Below are positions 11,302 through 24,427 of a stretch of 64,000 nt of DNA, one piece after another. Source of the DNA: Anthopleura xanthogrammica (taxonomy: Eukaryota > Cnidaria > Anthozoa > Actiniaria > Actiniidae); contig OZ025209.1 in NCBI GenBank assembly GCA_964019055.1, positions 62,001 to 126,000 of the forward strand, in the 5' to 3' direction. A program made the translations under genes and the position numbers. Positions within the stretch are counted from its first letter, which is position 1. Each line of letters starts with the position of its first letter. Under the pieces are notes generated by a model. That model made no database searches, had not been told where the DNA came from, and saw nothing but the letters and a program-made list of their open reading frames with translations.

Positions 11302-12443
11302 GTAATGATTTGCTGTAGCTACATAGTAGTTGTACATGTGCTTTTAAAAATGATTACTAATAGATACAATATAAGTGGCAATGTTGTATGGGATATACAA
11401 TCATGAGCTGGAGGCGAGCCATGAATATTGTATCTTTCTTATCATATTCATTCTTAATTAAGATGCTGATTTCTTAAGAATAGATTTTAAAAGCAGTGTT
11501 ATTTAAGAAAAGCAGTGTTATATTTCTAAGGAGTATGCGTACAATGTTTTCTTATGTCATTCATTGTTTGGTACGGGCATCCCACATTGAATATTGTGTT
11601 TAGGTTAACAAAGCAAGGTTGAAGGGTTTTTGATCTAGTTGGTGGGACTGGCTTTTGAAAAGGCTCTGGGAAACCATCCTCCTCAAGCTGGACCTACAGG
11701 CTAAATAGTATTCTATATCAGACTTACAGAATACTAATTAGGCTATTTAGTAAATTCTGTATCGGATTTATAGAATACGAGTTAGCCTAGTTAGTATTCA
11801 GTAAATCCGATACAGAATACTAATTAGCTGAGCTGTATGGGGTAAACTTACAGTGTTCTCATGTGACCCCAGTATTGCAATTTCATTGGGTCTTACCCTA
11901 ATGAATTAGTAATGAAATGATAATAATAGTTATCAGGGCACATGTTATAACTACAAACTTTGTACAGAGTAATGTACTAAATATTATGAGGGGGGAGGGG
12001 GAAAACAAGACACAGTTTGATTCGTTACTTTTTCCTTCTGAACACGAATATAAGAAATTAACTGATACAAATTGTTACCTTTAACTTGTTATTTTTATGA
12101 TAAAATATTAAAACTACATTCAGTAACTACATTTTGTAAATATATCAAATTACAGTAAAAATAAAATGAACCCATGTTGTACAAATAGTGTGGTTTGTTG
12201 ACTGTCATATATACAGTACATTCAATGCATTATTTAAAACATTCACTTTAAGGAAATAAATGACTGAACTGACACCAACAATTTCATTAGTCGTTGATTT
12301 CTGTGGTAATATATTTTTCTATTTAAAGTCTTATCACTTTCAAGTACAATATCAATACAAAGTAAAGATAACATAATAGTTTTCTGCAGTTATTTAAATC
12401 AATGCTTTACTGGTTACATTCTTCTCAATCTATTGTACTTGTA
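11302..12443. other. tail-to-tail spacer with imperfect palindrome at 11697-11830
   Basis: The region between the PDHX stop and the MED16 stop presumably holds both 3' UTRs. At 11754-11770 ATTCTGTATCGGATTTA is the exact complement of 11802-11818, inside a larger mix of direct and inverted copies of CAGAATACTAATTAGC. No other gene is visible. Confidence 0.6.
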
Positions 12444-15400
12444 TCAGGCAGTTTCTTGTACTTGATATTTCTTCCAACTCCCTCCACATACACAGGACTT
12501 GACCCAGCGTTGTTCCCAGGTTTTAAGTATTATATTTTGATTTGATGGACCATTTAACTGAGACACACAGCTGCACCTAACAATACAACATACACACAGA
12601 TTTAATGCAAGTCTAGAGTACTGGCATCATTGTTAAATACAACATTTTTCTTGAATCACATATTTTAATACAGAAAAAATATAGTTTTCAGGCTATGGTA
12701 AGCAACCATCATCAGGGATACCATGTTTTAAAATGTCAGAAAAAATGGTTTAAAAATCTTGAACAATAACATGGATGCACCCTACAGTACATGGATGATG
12801 ATGGTAGTGTAAGAGTAACAAATTAATCTTCAACACAGGAGAAAAAAAGAGCTGATAAAGATAGATTTAATGCATTTAGATGCTTCACATTTCTATTTTC
12901 AATTCCATCCTTTTGTTAATCATTAATTTATTAACTTTTTTGACACTACCTTGTACACTGTTTCAGAGGTATATCTGGTCCTGAATCAATAAAAACTCTT
13001 CGTATCACATCCAAATTGTAGGCACTTTCTGGAGCAATAGGAAGTACAGCTGAAGCAAAAGGATGGTAGCTGTGGCAAACACTTGCACCCATTGGCCGAT
13101 TGTTGAACTGGTACACTGATACTTTAATAGGGCCACTCACTGGCTTACCAATCACACCTTCAATAACAGTTTACTATTGTTAGTATGTACTACACTTAAA
13201 CAAATGAAAAAAACTTACTGTAGAATTAGTAGACAATGCATGACTTACCTCGGTTAAGATTAGGTGCTTTCATGTTGACTACAAACAGCTGGTTTGGCAA
13301 CAGTGGTGATGCCTCTACTATAAAATGAAAAAGGAAAGTGAAATATAATGGCAAAATAACGGCAGGTCAACGGTCAATGTCCGGCCAAATTTGGTCTAAT
13401 TAATACGGTTTTGAATGGACATGTTGACCATTCATATTTGAAGTATCATATGCCGGACATCTTGACCTGTGTATGAGTGGCTGTTATTTTGAGCCCTGAT
13501 TTAATACACAAAAACACTAGAAGTGTGTTTTCCAATAGCAGGTCTTACCTGCAAGTCTATCCTCAATTTCTTGTCCTTCACCAGGCTGTTTGCTGTGTAA
13601 CCACATCTTGTTTATAATTTTGAATAACAGTGCTAACGAGTCTTTTTTATCTTGAAAAAACAAAAACAAAGAGGAAACATTTAACACTTATTGACAGGGA
13701 CCGAGGGAAACAGTGTGTTTTGTGGTCCTGAGACGACGATGTTTCCTGAGGCGTAGCCGAGGGAATCATCACCGTCGAGAGACCACAAAACACACTGCTT
13801 TCCCAAGGTTCCCATCAATAAGTGTTTTGTTATATACCAAGTGTCAAAGAATACAAAAAAAATTCGATTTTTTAATTATTTGACATTAAAAACTTAGAAA
13901 AACTCTTAAATATGTTTCCGGTGAAATGACTTCCGGTTTTGTTATTTCCCAGGAATTAACATATTACTGCCCGCTGACAGCCGTTGCCAGGGAATCATCA
14001 AAACTTGTTCACGTTCATATGACACCCTCTCACCCAATCAGAGTACAAGAAAAATGGACTTTGACAGTTGGTATATAACCATTCAGGTTATTTTGTTTCT
14101 GTTAGTACATATGTTGGATGGTCAAGGTAACTAAAGATAATTATCTGGTACATGGATTATAAGCTTCTTCAGATAAAAGACTATCAGAGAACTCTCAATA
14201 TCATAGGTGTGTCAAGGTGGAATTGATCTTGCATGAGGCATACTATTGATCTAAACCAATATAATGACATCAACATGTTACAAAATGTCAATATTGAGTA
14301 TTATTATACAGTTTACTCACTATCTTGCTTCTGATTGGTCAAGAACCCTCAGCCAATCCCTGATATCGTGTGAACTCAACATGATAAATGTATTATCTGT
14401 AGGTTTTATCTACAGATAATACATTTATCATGTCGAGTTCATTCAAGGTCACAATGGAATTGAAATACGTTTGCTATTTTTCCAGAAGCAGAATTAAATA
14501 TTTATTCTTAGTATACAAAATGTATAATAAAACAATTATTGGATTTGGTTTTCGCATGACATTGTAAATAATCAAGACCTCAGCTGTTTTATCCGCCTCA
14601 GCCTACAGCTTCGGCAGATAACACGGCTTTGGTCTTGATAATTTACAATATCATGCTCAACCTCATCCATTTATTGTGAACCTGCTGAAGGGGTTATTGA
14701 TGGTACAATGGATGGCATTGTCTGACCCCAAATCCTTATCAACACCAGCATCTCTTTCAGTAGGCCAAGCACTTCTGGATTGCGTCCAAGACTTACCTAT
14801 TCAAAGTATAAAATTAATAATGTAAAATACTATTATAAAAACATCTGAAATATTTGTCAAAGTGTTACCAGTGGGAAGGAATGAGTAGATATTTACCCCA
14901 GGTACAGAGTCCTTGGTGTGGCGGGTTGTAAATGCAGCAATGATAAACATTGCTAAATCTGTAATCCACTGGATTAGTGGATGAACTGCAGTGAGAATCC
15001 CTGGGGGGGAAAACAGGAATAATTTATCATCAGTGTAAAAAATAGGTATACATGCAATGTAGCTAGGAATGTCACCTTTTAGTTAAACCAGCATTCAAAT
15101 TGCATGGAGAAGAAGACTACTTTAGCTTAAAAGCAGTCCATTATCTAGGAATATTGTGCAGCTTGTAACATGTACTTCTAACTGTTTGATACTTACCAGC
15201 TTCAACGGTGTACTCTTTGCTATCTAGAGACAAGATGACTTTGTCGATATCAACATCAGTGGTTCTTGCTGTACAGACCTCTAAATATTGTAAAATATGT
15301 ACATTTAAAAGTCTGGGGGCATCCAATAAAAGGCTATACCTCTAGCTTTACATGTCATTTTTAAGAAATGGATGCAGCTACTAAATCTATCAAGCGAATA

Positions 15401-17426
15401 ACAAGGAAACTTAAAGAATGTGCAAAAAGTTTGGAACTGATGTTTTGGATGGAGTAAATCTATCAACAGAAGACTGTGTTCATTCTTTGTGCTGGCAACA
15501 ACTGGCCTCATTCTTCATCTACAGAAAGCAATATGCAATGTGCAAAACTCTAAAATGGGCATATCAAAACATAGCACATTAATTTTAAAGACTAACTTGT
15601 TAATTGCTCCATGGTGTTTTGGGTACAAGTTGGCAGTGAGCGAAACAACATAGTAACTGAATATAAGAACTGAGATGCATAGCAATCCATGGCTTGACCA
15701 GAACCATCTTTCATACACCTGAAAAGAAACCAATGCCAATTAGCTTCACAATACAATGAGAGTATTAAGTATTAAGTATTAAGTATTAAGTATTAAGTAT
15801 TAAGTATTAAGTATTAAGTATTAAGTATTAAGTATTAAGTATTAAGTATTAAGTATTAAGTATTAAGTATTAAGTATTAAGTATTAAGTATTAAGTATTA
15901 AGTATTAAGTATTAAGTATTAAGTATTAAGTATTAAGTATTAAGTATTAAGTATTAAGTATTAAGTATTAAGTATTTGATTATTGATGACACTGACAAGG
16001 CTTACCGGTAGAGACTGGCCTTTACTGCCATCAATTTAGAGATCAACATGTGGGGTGTGTACTGATGATGATGGCTTACTGGTAGAGACTGGCCTTTACT
16101 GTCATCAATTTAGAGATCAACATGTGTGGTGTGTACTGATGATGATGGCTTACTGGTAGAGACTGGCCTTTACTGCCATCAATTTAGATATCAACATGTG
16201 TGGTGTGTACTGATGATGATGGCTTACCGGTAGAGACTGGCCTTTACTGCCATCAATTTAGAGATCAACATGTGGGGTGTGTACTGATGCTGTAAAAGCT
16301 GAACCTGATTAAAATCTTCAAGTAACTGCTTGAGAATGGAGTCAGCCATATCTACAAAAGATTATAACATGGACCATTTAATATTCATGTAAACCTTCAT
16401 CAAAGATATGTGGTTAAATAAATGTTAAATGTTCTGACTGACCTCCTGGGGCACCAAGATGAGCAGCAACCATAATATCCCACCATTCCCAACCTGCTAC
16501 CAGGCAATATTCCATCAAGTCTACAAGACGTCTTTTAAACCTACTTGGTGGTGTACCCTCTAGAAAGAATTCAAAAACACACCTTCATTGTCTGTTAATT
16601 TTCACAAATTTATGTAAGGACCAGATAAAACCTTGAGAGTTTTAACAAGTTTTAAAAAGGCAGCATCAAATAAATATATCTTACATGTAATTAATGTATT
16701 ATAGATATTCATAATATGATGTTATGTTTACCTGGTGGCTGGATTTTGAAAACATATATGTCTCCTGTACGACTAACACCCACCAGACAACAAGAACACG
16801 GAGAAAAGCTCATGGAGCACATGGTACCCTGTGTTGGGGTCTGATGTGTTTTAGCCTTCTTTGTTGCTAATGGGAAAAATACATGCAAGATAAATGTTTG
16901 CTATATTCTACAAGTCAGAGTGCCACAAGAGTAAGGCCGATTGATTATTACATATTTTACATACTCAGGGACGGAGGAGGTGGGGGGCCTGGGGGGACTT
17001 GAATATATTACAGTCTGGGGGGTCAGTAAAAATCATCTGTAAGTTGTCTTTTCCAAATATTACCCAATACCCCCTTCCATGATGGCAAAAATATCATATA
17101 AAGCTGCATACAATTAACAACCCCCCTATATAGCTTCTGAAAATAATGTGACCCCCAATATTGCTGACCCCCCTTACCACTATTTTCTTTTTTGCCTACT
17201 AGCCTTTTAAAGTGGGACGATGATGAAAATTGAACCTTTAACAAACTCGATTATTTCGATGAAAAATTACAAAAATACTTTAGAAAAAAAAACCAGTGTT
17301 AAAAAAGAGAGGAACAAGAAAATCATAAGATTCTGAGTTGAATTGTCTAAGAATATCTTCTTCTATCATTAATCCATCTGGTTCCTAACCTAGACGTCAG
17401 TTACTCAATGCTTTGCTAAGAATTAA

Positions 17427-17472
<46 letters not shown>

Positions 17473-19279
17473 TATTATTATAATATAGTGTCCAGGTTTA
17501 GGACTTATTGCTACATCCTTAGTCCACACAGTTTCTTCATGGCATTATTTTCAAGAAAGAAACCACAGTTACAAAATATCCACATATGACAACAAGCCAT
17601 GAGGGTTATCAATGTTGAGTAACTGACGTCACAAAGAGATAGGGTTGAATAAAAGCAAAATCTGAGAAATAAAACTTATTTTGAGGACGTTCCCTTTATC
17701 GTATCACAATATAGCTTTAGGGTATAAGTGTTAATGCTATGAGGATGTCAAAAATGTAAAAATATGAACTATGTTCATTTCACCGTTGTCCCACTTTAAA
17801 TTTTCTAATCTTAGGCCCCCCCCCCCCCCCCCCCAAATTAATATTGAATTTGATTTTTTTATTGGTAGACCTTGCCTGCTTTATCTGCCTCAGCCTATAG
17901 CTTTGGCAATTCCAACATATTTATTGCATTCAACTCATATCAAAGCATTAAGCAACTCATAAAATCAGAGAAAATTTTCATTTTTGGCTAAAAAAAGCCC
18001 ATCTCAGCTTATGCAAGTTTTGTTTATTATACTTTTTCTTATTTTTCAATTACTGTATGAAGCATAACTTAAACCCAAGATCAACCAATCACAAAACTAT
18101 TGGACTTACGTGGTTCCATTGACTGTAAGCCCTTTCCTTGAGACTGGGAATGGCTGCAGTAAACAAGATATGCTGCAGTTAAGTGTACAGTGAGCACTTG
18201 TTTCAAACCTTAATGTTATAATAATACACAGAAAACACATCCTATACTGCTATACAGCTGCTTCAACAATAGGCTTGACTCTTTGTTGTATGATGTTGAT
18301 GTATTGGATAGTAACAAGCTATATTTCCCCTTGATAGTCAGATACAATATGTTACATTATGTTACAGTATATACCTGTCCGGTACATGTATTACACAGAA
18401 AACACATCCTTAGGGTTAGCTGTACAGCTGCTTCAACTATAGGCTTGACTCTTTGTTGTATGATGTTGATGTATTGGATAGTAACAAGCTATATTTCCCC
18501 TTGATAGTCAGATACAATATGTTACATTATGTTACAGTATATACCCGTCCGGTACATGTATTACACAGAAAACACATCCTTAGGGTTAGTTGTACAGCTG
18601 CTTCAACTATAGGCTTGACTCTTTATTGTATGATGTTGATGTATTGGATAGTAACAAGCTATATTTCCCCTTGATAGTAAGATACGTAACCTGTTGATGA
18701 GTTCTATTCTGTCATCATCATAACTAGCAGCTATTGCTAAAACAGGAAACATTAGAGTCTGTGATACATCCACTGTGACTGGCAGTCTTGGTAAGGCTAG
18801 TGATATCAATTGAGCACTATCCATATGGGAAGTTAAGCATGACCATCTCTGGGAAAACAAACATCAATGGTTTGTAAATACAGATCTGGTAAACCTGGTT
18901 AATACATTGTTTGACTTACAAATACAGTGGGCTGGACTGTGGCTCTGAATGGGACCTGTTGGGGTATGGAAAGCAACTTTTTAAAGATTACACTATAAAT
19001 TATTTTATAATAATATATTTGCTTCATAGTATTATATTAATAAGTTGATTACCTTTTGAAATTTTTCAATCCTTTCTTTTCTCATGACCCATCTCTTGAT
19101 GCACGTGCCAAAGGGCCCTTAACAGTAACAGTAGCATTAAATTCTGTTTTTAGTATTGATATCAGTCTAAGTGCTGCTGCAACATATTTCCCATGTTTTG
19201 TTAAGAGACTCAAAGTGGTGAGTGTGTACATGTTTACTTTGCAGGTTTGCTGGTTGTTTTAATTAATTTGTTAGGATTG

Positions 19280-19317
<38 letters not shown>

Positions 19318-22300
19318 TATAGATTTTTTGTTCCCTATGGTAACGTGCACTGCTCCTTTTTGTAACCTCGTTCCCTATTGTAACCTGAATTAGGTTACAA
19401 AAGGGAGCATGTTCCCTAATGTAACTTGACGCAAGTTACAAAAGGGAACATGTTCCTTTTTGTAACCTGAGACTGCTCCCTTATGTAACTTGATGTTCCC
19501 TTTTGTAACCTGGAGTTCCCTTTTGTAACTTGAGTGCATTCCCTACTGTAACCTTTATTCGTTTTCAATTTTTTAAGCTAAAATGGTGCATTTACTAAAG
19601 ACATAACAATGAAATACTAATTAATTATATGATATATAAATGTATTATTCGTCTCCTCAATCAGTAACAAGTACAAAAGTAAGACTTTCTCATTTAGAAA
19701 ATGTTTTCTATACCAAACAATTATTTTTTCTTTAAAAAAAACGAGAATACAATACCATCACTATTTTTACCACAAACTCCTTGCACAAGGGATGGCCCTT
19801 ATAGTACATTTTGTACGTATATGAAGCAAACTGAACCTATCAGTATATAGATGTGTATAATTGTATCATTGTATTGGTGTAGTATAGTATGGCAGTGGAT
19901 TGATGTGTTAGTATAAAGTGAAAACATTTAAAACATGAAATAGATTTAAGACTACTACACTTTAGCAGAACGAAATCCCATTATTTTCTTTTGTGTCTAT
20001 TTGACTATCACAAATTAACAAGCAATTTGTATTTAACGGGTTAAGTGACTTCACTCTATAGGCGCATTCGTGTATTAGTTTATCAGCGCATTCGTGTATT
20101 AATATATCAGTGTATTGGGGTATTAATATATCAGCGCATTGGTGTATTAGTATATCAGCGCATCGGTGTATTAGTATATCAGTGCATTGGTGTATTAGTA
20201 TATCAGTGTATTGGTGTATTAGTATATCAGCGCATTGGTGTATTAGTATATCAGTGTATTGGTGTATTAGTATATCAGCGCAATGGTGTATTAGTATATC
20301 AGCGCAATGGTGTATTAGTATATCAGCGCATTGGTGTATTAATATATCAGTGTATTGGTGTATTAGTATATCAGCGCATTGGTGTATTAGTATATCAGTG
20401 CATTGGTGTATTAGTATATCAGCGCATTGGTGTATTAGTATATCAGTGTATTGGTGTATTAGTATATCAGCGCATTGGTGTATTAGTATATCAGTGTATT
20501 GGTGTATTAGTATATCAGCGCAATGGTGTATTAGTATATCAGCGCATTGGTGTATTAGTATGTCAGTGTATTGGTGTATTAGTATATCAGCACATTGGTG
20601 TATTAGTATATCAGCGTATTGGTGTATTAGTATATCAGCGTATTGGTGTATTAGTATATCAGCGTATTGGTGTATTAGTATATCAGCGCATTGGTGTATT
20701 AGTATATCAGTGCATTGGTGTATTAGTATATCAGCGCATTGGTGTATTAGTATATCAGCGTATTGGTGTATTAGTATATCAGCGTATTGGTGTATTAGTA
20801 TATCAGCGCATTGGTGTATTTGTATATCAGTGTATTGGTGTATTGGTATATCAGTATATTAGTGTATTAGTATATCAGCGCATTGGTGTATTAGTATATC
20901 AGCGCATTGGTGTATTAGTATATCAGCACATTGGTGTATTAGTATATCAGCGCATTGGTGTATTAGTATATCAGTGTATTGGTGTATTAGTATATCAGTG
21001 CATTGGTGTATTAGTATATCAGCGCATTGGTGTATTAGTATATCAGCGCATTGGTGTATTAGTATATCAGCGCATTGGTGTATTAGTATATCAGTGTATT
21101 GGTGTATAAGTATATCAGTGTATTAGTGTATTAGTATATCAGCGCATTGGTGTATTAGTATATCAATATGTATAATGAGCCAAGGACTCATGATAAATAC
21201 ATTCAAACAATAAATCTTATTTAAAAATATGTAAATATAAACAGAAGCAAGGTAGATGTAAAGAAAGATATACATACTAAATAGATAAATAATAGTTAAG
21301 AAAAACTAACATATTATCAATGTTGTCAAGAGGACCCAGCCACAAATGAGAGATATTATAATATTGGGTTCCCTGTGGTAGGTACCACTATTCATATCAT
21401 CATGCATAAAGAACAAGTACTAACATATAAACTAGGTATTCTATTCCCACAGTAGCATGTACTAACCTACAGTGCACACCAGTACAATCTCACCAGAATT
21501 TTTAGATAAAAACTGAATATCACTAACAGTGTACTCTGAAACTGAAAACAACCTGCATGTTAATATTTATCCCTTGAAAATTAGTTATATAAAATATTAA
21601 AGTGCAGGCAACACAAAACCAAACAATTCAATGGCAAAATTAAATGTCAAAGCCATAGCCAGTTTTAATATTATTCAAGCAATCAGTTTATCATAAATGA
21701 AATTGATAGAATTTCCCTACGATTGTGAGACCCAAATATATCACTCCAATGACCATGTAATGTGGTGGACAAGGTTGGGGTTGGGGAGAGGTGGACCAAT
21801 GAGTAGGCTGGTCATCAACCTCCTGATCAATGCAATTATTTTCTCAACATACTAGATTATTTGCAAATTAATAATTGCATTTAATTTAAGCTGGCATTGT
21901 AGAGTCTTAACTAAATTGGATACATGTGCTGATAAAAACACCAAGTGAAAGCTTAAAAAGGCAGGATTAAAATAATTTCAATACACAAGTACGGTAATCA
22001 CAGTCACATCAATTATTAACTACACTAACTACATCTTACTTTCTTGAAGTTCACTTCTAGAATGTGGAAATAAACAAGGAAGAGAAAATGTCTCAATCTG
22101 GCAAGTATCTTTAAGGTAGAAGATCTCATTAAGGAATATTTTTCATAAGCTTAAAAAATAAAAATAACTAGATCTATTTTTATCAACTATAGAAAATTCT
22201 GGCTTAACTAATGCAGCAAGGATGGAACCGGTTCCCAGAGAAGTTTTATAACCATTCACTGCACATTAAAATATTCCTTGGAATTCTATGAAGTTACTAT

Positions 22301-24427
22301 CTCTGAAACTTTTGCAATGTTTCAAAAAAAAAATGACTTCACTTGATACACTTTACATAGATGGACGAATTTAAAGAGAACTTGAGCATGTTAATTATTA
22401 AGACTTATTTGCATAAGCCCAAGATGATTGAAGGCTAGGAAAGGACCAAAAGCCACTTAAACTTTTGAAACATTGCAACCATTTTGGCTGTAATTTAATT
22501 CAATATCAGATTTGATCTTCAAAAGGATACTGTTCTGAGATTTGATTTGCACTCTATAAAACTGTACTGAAGTTGATTTTCCCCCATCATTAGCAGCAAC
22601 TATAACTTTTCCTTCTTTAAATTAATGAAAAAAGGAAACTTAATCAACAGTTTTGTTATGTCAAAATTGATGTGAAATATATGAAAAAGAATTTAAAATC
22701 TTTGTAACTACTTACGGCTTGTGTATGCAAGGTCTGCAAAGGCTACACGCCGCCTAATGGAGGACAAGTTTTGTCTTGCTATTTTAACATCTGGTTTGAG
22801 AGTTGTCACACAAAACTGTGCATAGGGACAATGGTTAGATCTCACTTACTCTGGAATCAAATTATGATCTTAAAAGCTAGCATTGAACTTACATACCAGA
22901 CCACTCTCCGTTACTGCAACCCATCCATCTTGAGCTTTACCACCAAATTCTGTATAAGGGGGTTTGTTACTGCTTGATTTAAACTGTTCCTCAAATGATC
23001 GTTTTTTGGCATGATCCTCTGAGCTGGAGGGACTAAACATCACCTGATATGAAATCAAAAACTCTAAGAATTGTAATTAATATTGACAGTACATTATAGT
23101 TTAATATGAGCCTTACATCTGATTGAAACAGTGGTTTGATAGATTTGATTTTCTCAAAGAAACATTCAAGAAATACATTTCAAAAAATTATATTCATTTG
23201 AATATTAACAAATGACAAACTTCAGTTATTACCTTGATTCCATTATCTATCCACGAAACAGCTACAAGTCGCTCTCCCTCACCAACATTGGCTGTAGTTT
23301 CACATTGCCAATCATTAACAAGATTGTCCTTTTGAATTAACATTGCAAGTTTTTAATTCTTAGTTGTTGTTTGTACTGTATTAATGAGAAAAAAAATACT
23401 TATAACTAAAAACATCTGACTTCTAAATAGCAATACCTTCATTGTCCACACATTACATTGACCTTGCAAATCAACAGAAAGCAACCTGGCCCCGGTACTG
23501 TCCCAAATGATTTTCTGAATCAACTCTTTGTGATGGGAATCAAAACTAATAAGCAAAAAATCAATTTTATGTGTTAGCATGACTGATATATTACAAGCAT
23601 GATTAAAGAATAAAAAGAATAAAAAGAACTTGTTTCTTACCTACAAACATCCCAAGGAGTGTCAGGGTCAAGTATATGTATTGCATTGTGCAAACAATTC
23701 CTGAAACAATAATATACTACCATCAAGCATACAGTAGCATATTGTAGAAATTCAACAAAATATAAACCAATTTTGTAGCAAAGTAAATGACACCTCTAGT
23801 TTTAGTTTTCCTTCTTTTCATTCTCTTTTTATTCACCATTATAAGTGTACACTAACCAGCTGAAAGGGCTACACTTACTTGTTATCAGTATCTTGTATTT
23901 TCTTGTATCCTGTGGTGAATGCTATCACATTTCTGTGTGACCAACTAACTGTAACCTTACCACATACATCTCTGGGTTTTGTTTTTGTTATTGTTGTTTT
24001 TGTTGTTGTTGTTGGAAGTAAAAATGAAATAAGAAGATCATATACAATGTATGTGAATGATGTTGCTGCTGTATAACAGTGAAAACCTTACAGTACTGGT
24101 AGTAATTTAATAGTTGTAGTAATTTAGCACATAGATTCAGATAACTATGTCTGTCATCACTTCCATTGGCTGTAATTTTTACCACTTGTATTGCATTCGC
24201 CAAGACTTCCATGTCATTTTATACTTCCAAAAAAGCTTTTATTTCCTTCTTTTAAGGCATATCTCTATTAATAGTGAATCTTCTTTATCATATGTAAGGG
24301 TGATTATTGACAATATTATCTTTGAGTCCAGTCACTGAAAGAACTAAAAGATATTTCTAACATGAATTCCAACTCACCTCTGTGATTTCTTTGCTGTTTC
24401 CCACACAGTAGTATAAATCAAATCCAT
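12444..24427 (-). CDS. MED16: Mediator complex subunit 16
   Basis: Tail-module Mediator subunit that links activators to RNA polymerase II. My 25-exon model: 24378-24427, 23879-23971, 23641-23700, 23437-23545, 23233-23328, 22897-23043, 22716-22815, 22481-22614, 21467-21541, 21311-21372, 18920-18944, 18691-18848, 18110-18153, 16732-16866, 16443-16559, 16285-16351, 15597-15718, 15340-15459, 15197-15280, 14897-15000, 14682-14796, 13549-13650, 13249-13314, 12950-13157, 12444-12576. It totals 2526 nt in frame (841 aa; human is about 877). Recognisable family blocks include MDLIYTTVWE at the start, WSHRNVIAF, ILDPDTPWDV, WDSTGARLLSVD, FGGKAQDGWVAVTESGL, GWEWWDIMVAAH, TTDVDIDKVILSL, and the C-terminal Cys cluster CTRCSCVSQL...WEQRWVKSCVCGG. 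The N-terminal half is the WD-repeat-like propeller. An apparent upstream in-frame start (MVSDGFD) is in the wrong frame. The 25-nt exon 18920-18944 and the non-canonical-looking donor at 16284 are the least certain borders. Confidence 0.93.
13352..13490. mobile_element. palindromic MITE in MED16 intron
   Basis: ATAACGGC...AGGTCAACGGTCAATGTCCGGC on the left pairs with GCCGGACATCTTGACCTG...GGCTGTTAT on the right. The middle also pairs partly (GAATGGACATGTTGACCATTC). It is non-coding. Confidence 0.65.
13683..13826. mobile_element. palindromic MITE in MED16 intron
   Basis: AACACTTATTGACAGGGACC at the left and GGTTCCCATCAATAAGTGTT at the right are near-perfect complements. Inner arms TGTGTTTTGTGGTC and GACCACAAAACACA pair as well. 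It lies directly beside the exon 13549-13650. Confidence 0.8.
14371..14657. mobile_element. paired hairpins (composite MITE) in MED16 intron
   Basis: 14371-14401 and 14410-14441 form a hairpin of about 30-bp arms (ATGATAAATGTATTATCTGTA and complement). 14553-14657 forms a second (CATGACATTGTAAATAATCA with TGATAATTTACAATATCATG). The inner phrase ATCCGCCTCAGCCTACAGCTT recurs, diverged, at 17880-17905, so this is a dispersed family. The right end stops about 25 bp before the exon at 14682. Confidence 0.75.
15760..15975. repeat. 7-bp microsatellite (AAGTATT)n, about 30 copies
   Basis: A near-perfect run of AAGTATT in the MED16 intron just upstream (transcript sense) of exon 15597-15718, ending 41 bp before its acceptor. 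Confidence 0.95.
15999..16290. repeat. 74-bp tandem repeat, about 4 copies, carrying a splice donor
   Basis: Units start at 15999, 16073, 16147 and 16221 (GGCTTAC[C/T]GGTAGAGACTGG...GTGTGTACTGATGATGAT). In transcript sense the last bases of each unit read CATCAGTACACACC, the same as the exon 16285-16351 donor region, so each unit duplicates the predicted 5' splice site of that MED16 exon. Confidence 0.9.
17427..17480. repeat. (ATT)n microsatellite
   Basis: A trinucleotide ATT/TTA run in a 1.2-kb MED16 intron. The same intron has a poly-C tract at 17817-17834. Nothing coding is supported between 16867 and 18109. Confidence 0.95.
18225..18685. repeat. 170-bp tandem repeat, about 2.8 copies
   Basis: The phrase AGGCTTGACTCTTTGT/ATTGTATG begins at 18271, 18441 and 18611, giving a 170-bp period with few differences. 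The array ends at the donor (18690) of the MED16 exon 18691-18848, with the last unit merging into the splice-site context. The 73-aa open frames it creates are period artefacts. Confidence 0.9.
19082..19231 (-). other. unexplained 49-aa open frame in MED16 intron
   Basis: A reverse-strand ATG-to-TGA frame contains HGKYVAAALRLISIL and FNATVTVKGPLARASRDGS, which has protein-like composition. The opposite strand is also open (65 codons). It does not fit the MED16 alignment and has no obvious splice context. It could be a retro-copied gene fragment, an alternative exon or chance. Confidence 0.2.
19284..19560. repeat. (GATA)n run then GTAAC-motif cluster
   Basis: A (GATA)n microsatellite at 19284-19317 precedes about 230 bp in which TTCCCT(A/T)TTGTAAC(C/T)T recurs in direct and inverted orientation about ten times (for example 19370, 19421, 19453, 19495, 19516). 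The spacing is irregular, unlike a simple satellite. Confidence 0.75.
20050..21165 (+). repeat. 24-bp minisatellite, about 46 copies
   Basis: About 1.1 kb of CAGCGCATTGGTGTATTAGTATAT units with a limited set of variants (CAGTGTATT, CAGCGCAAT, CAGCGTATT). A 24-bp period has no stop in two frames, producing 354- and 250-aa open frames that I reject as genes. It lies in the largest MED16 intron, between exons 21311-21372 and 18920-18944. Confidence 0.95.

Noticed and set aside
15760..16290. Possible CRISPR-like array of regular repeats
   Set aside because: Units are contiguous tandem repeats without unique spacers, in a eukaryotic intron.
20045..21109. 354-aa and 250-aa repetitive open frames
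   Set aside because: A 24-bp period leaves frames open by arithmetic. The sequence is a minisatellite in a MED16 intron.
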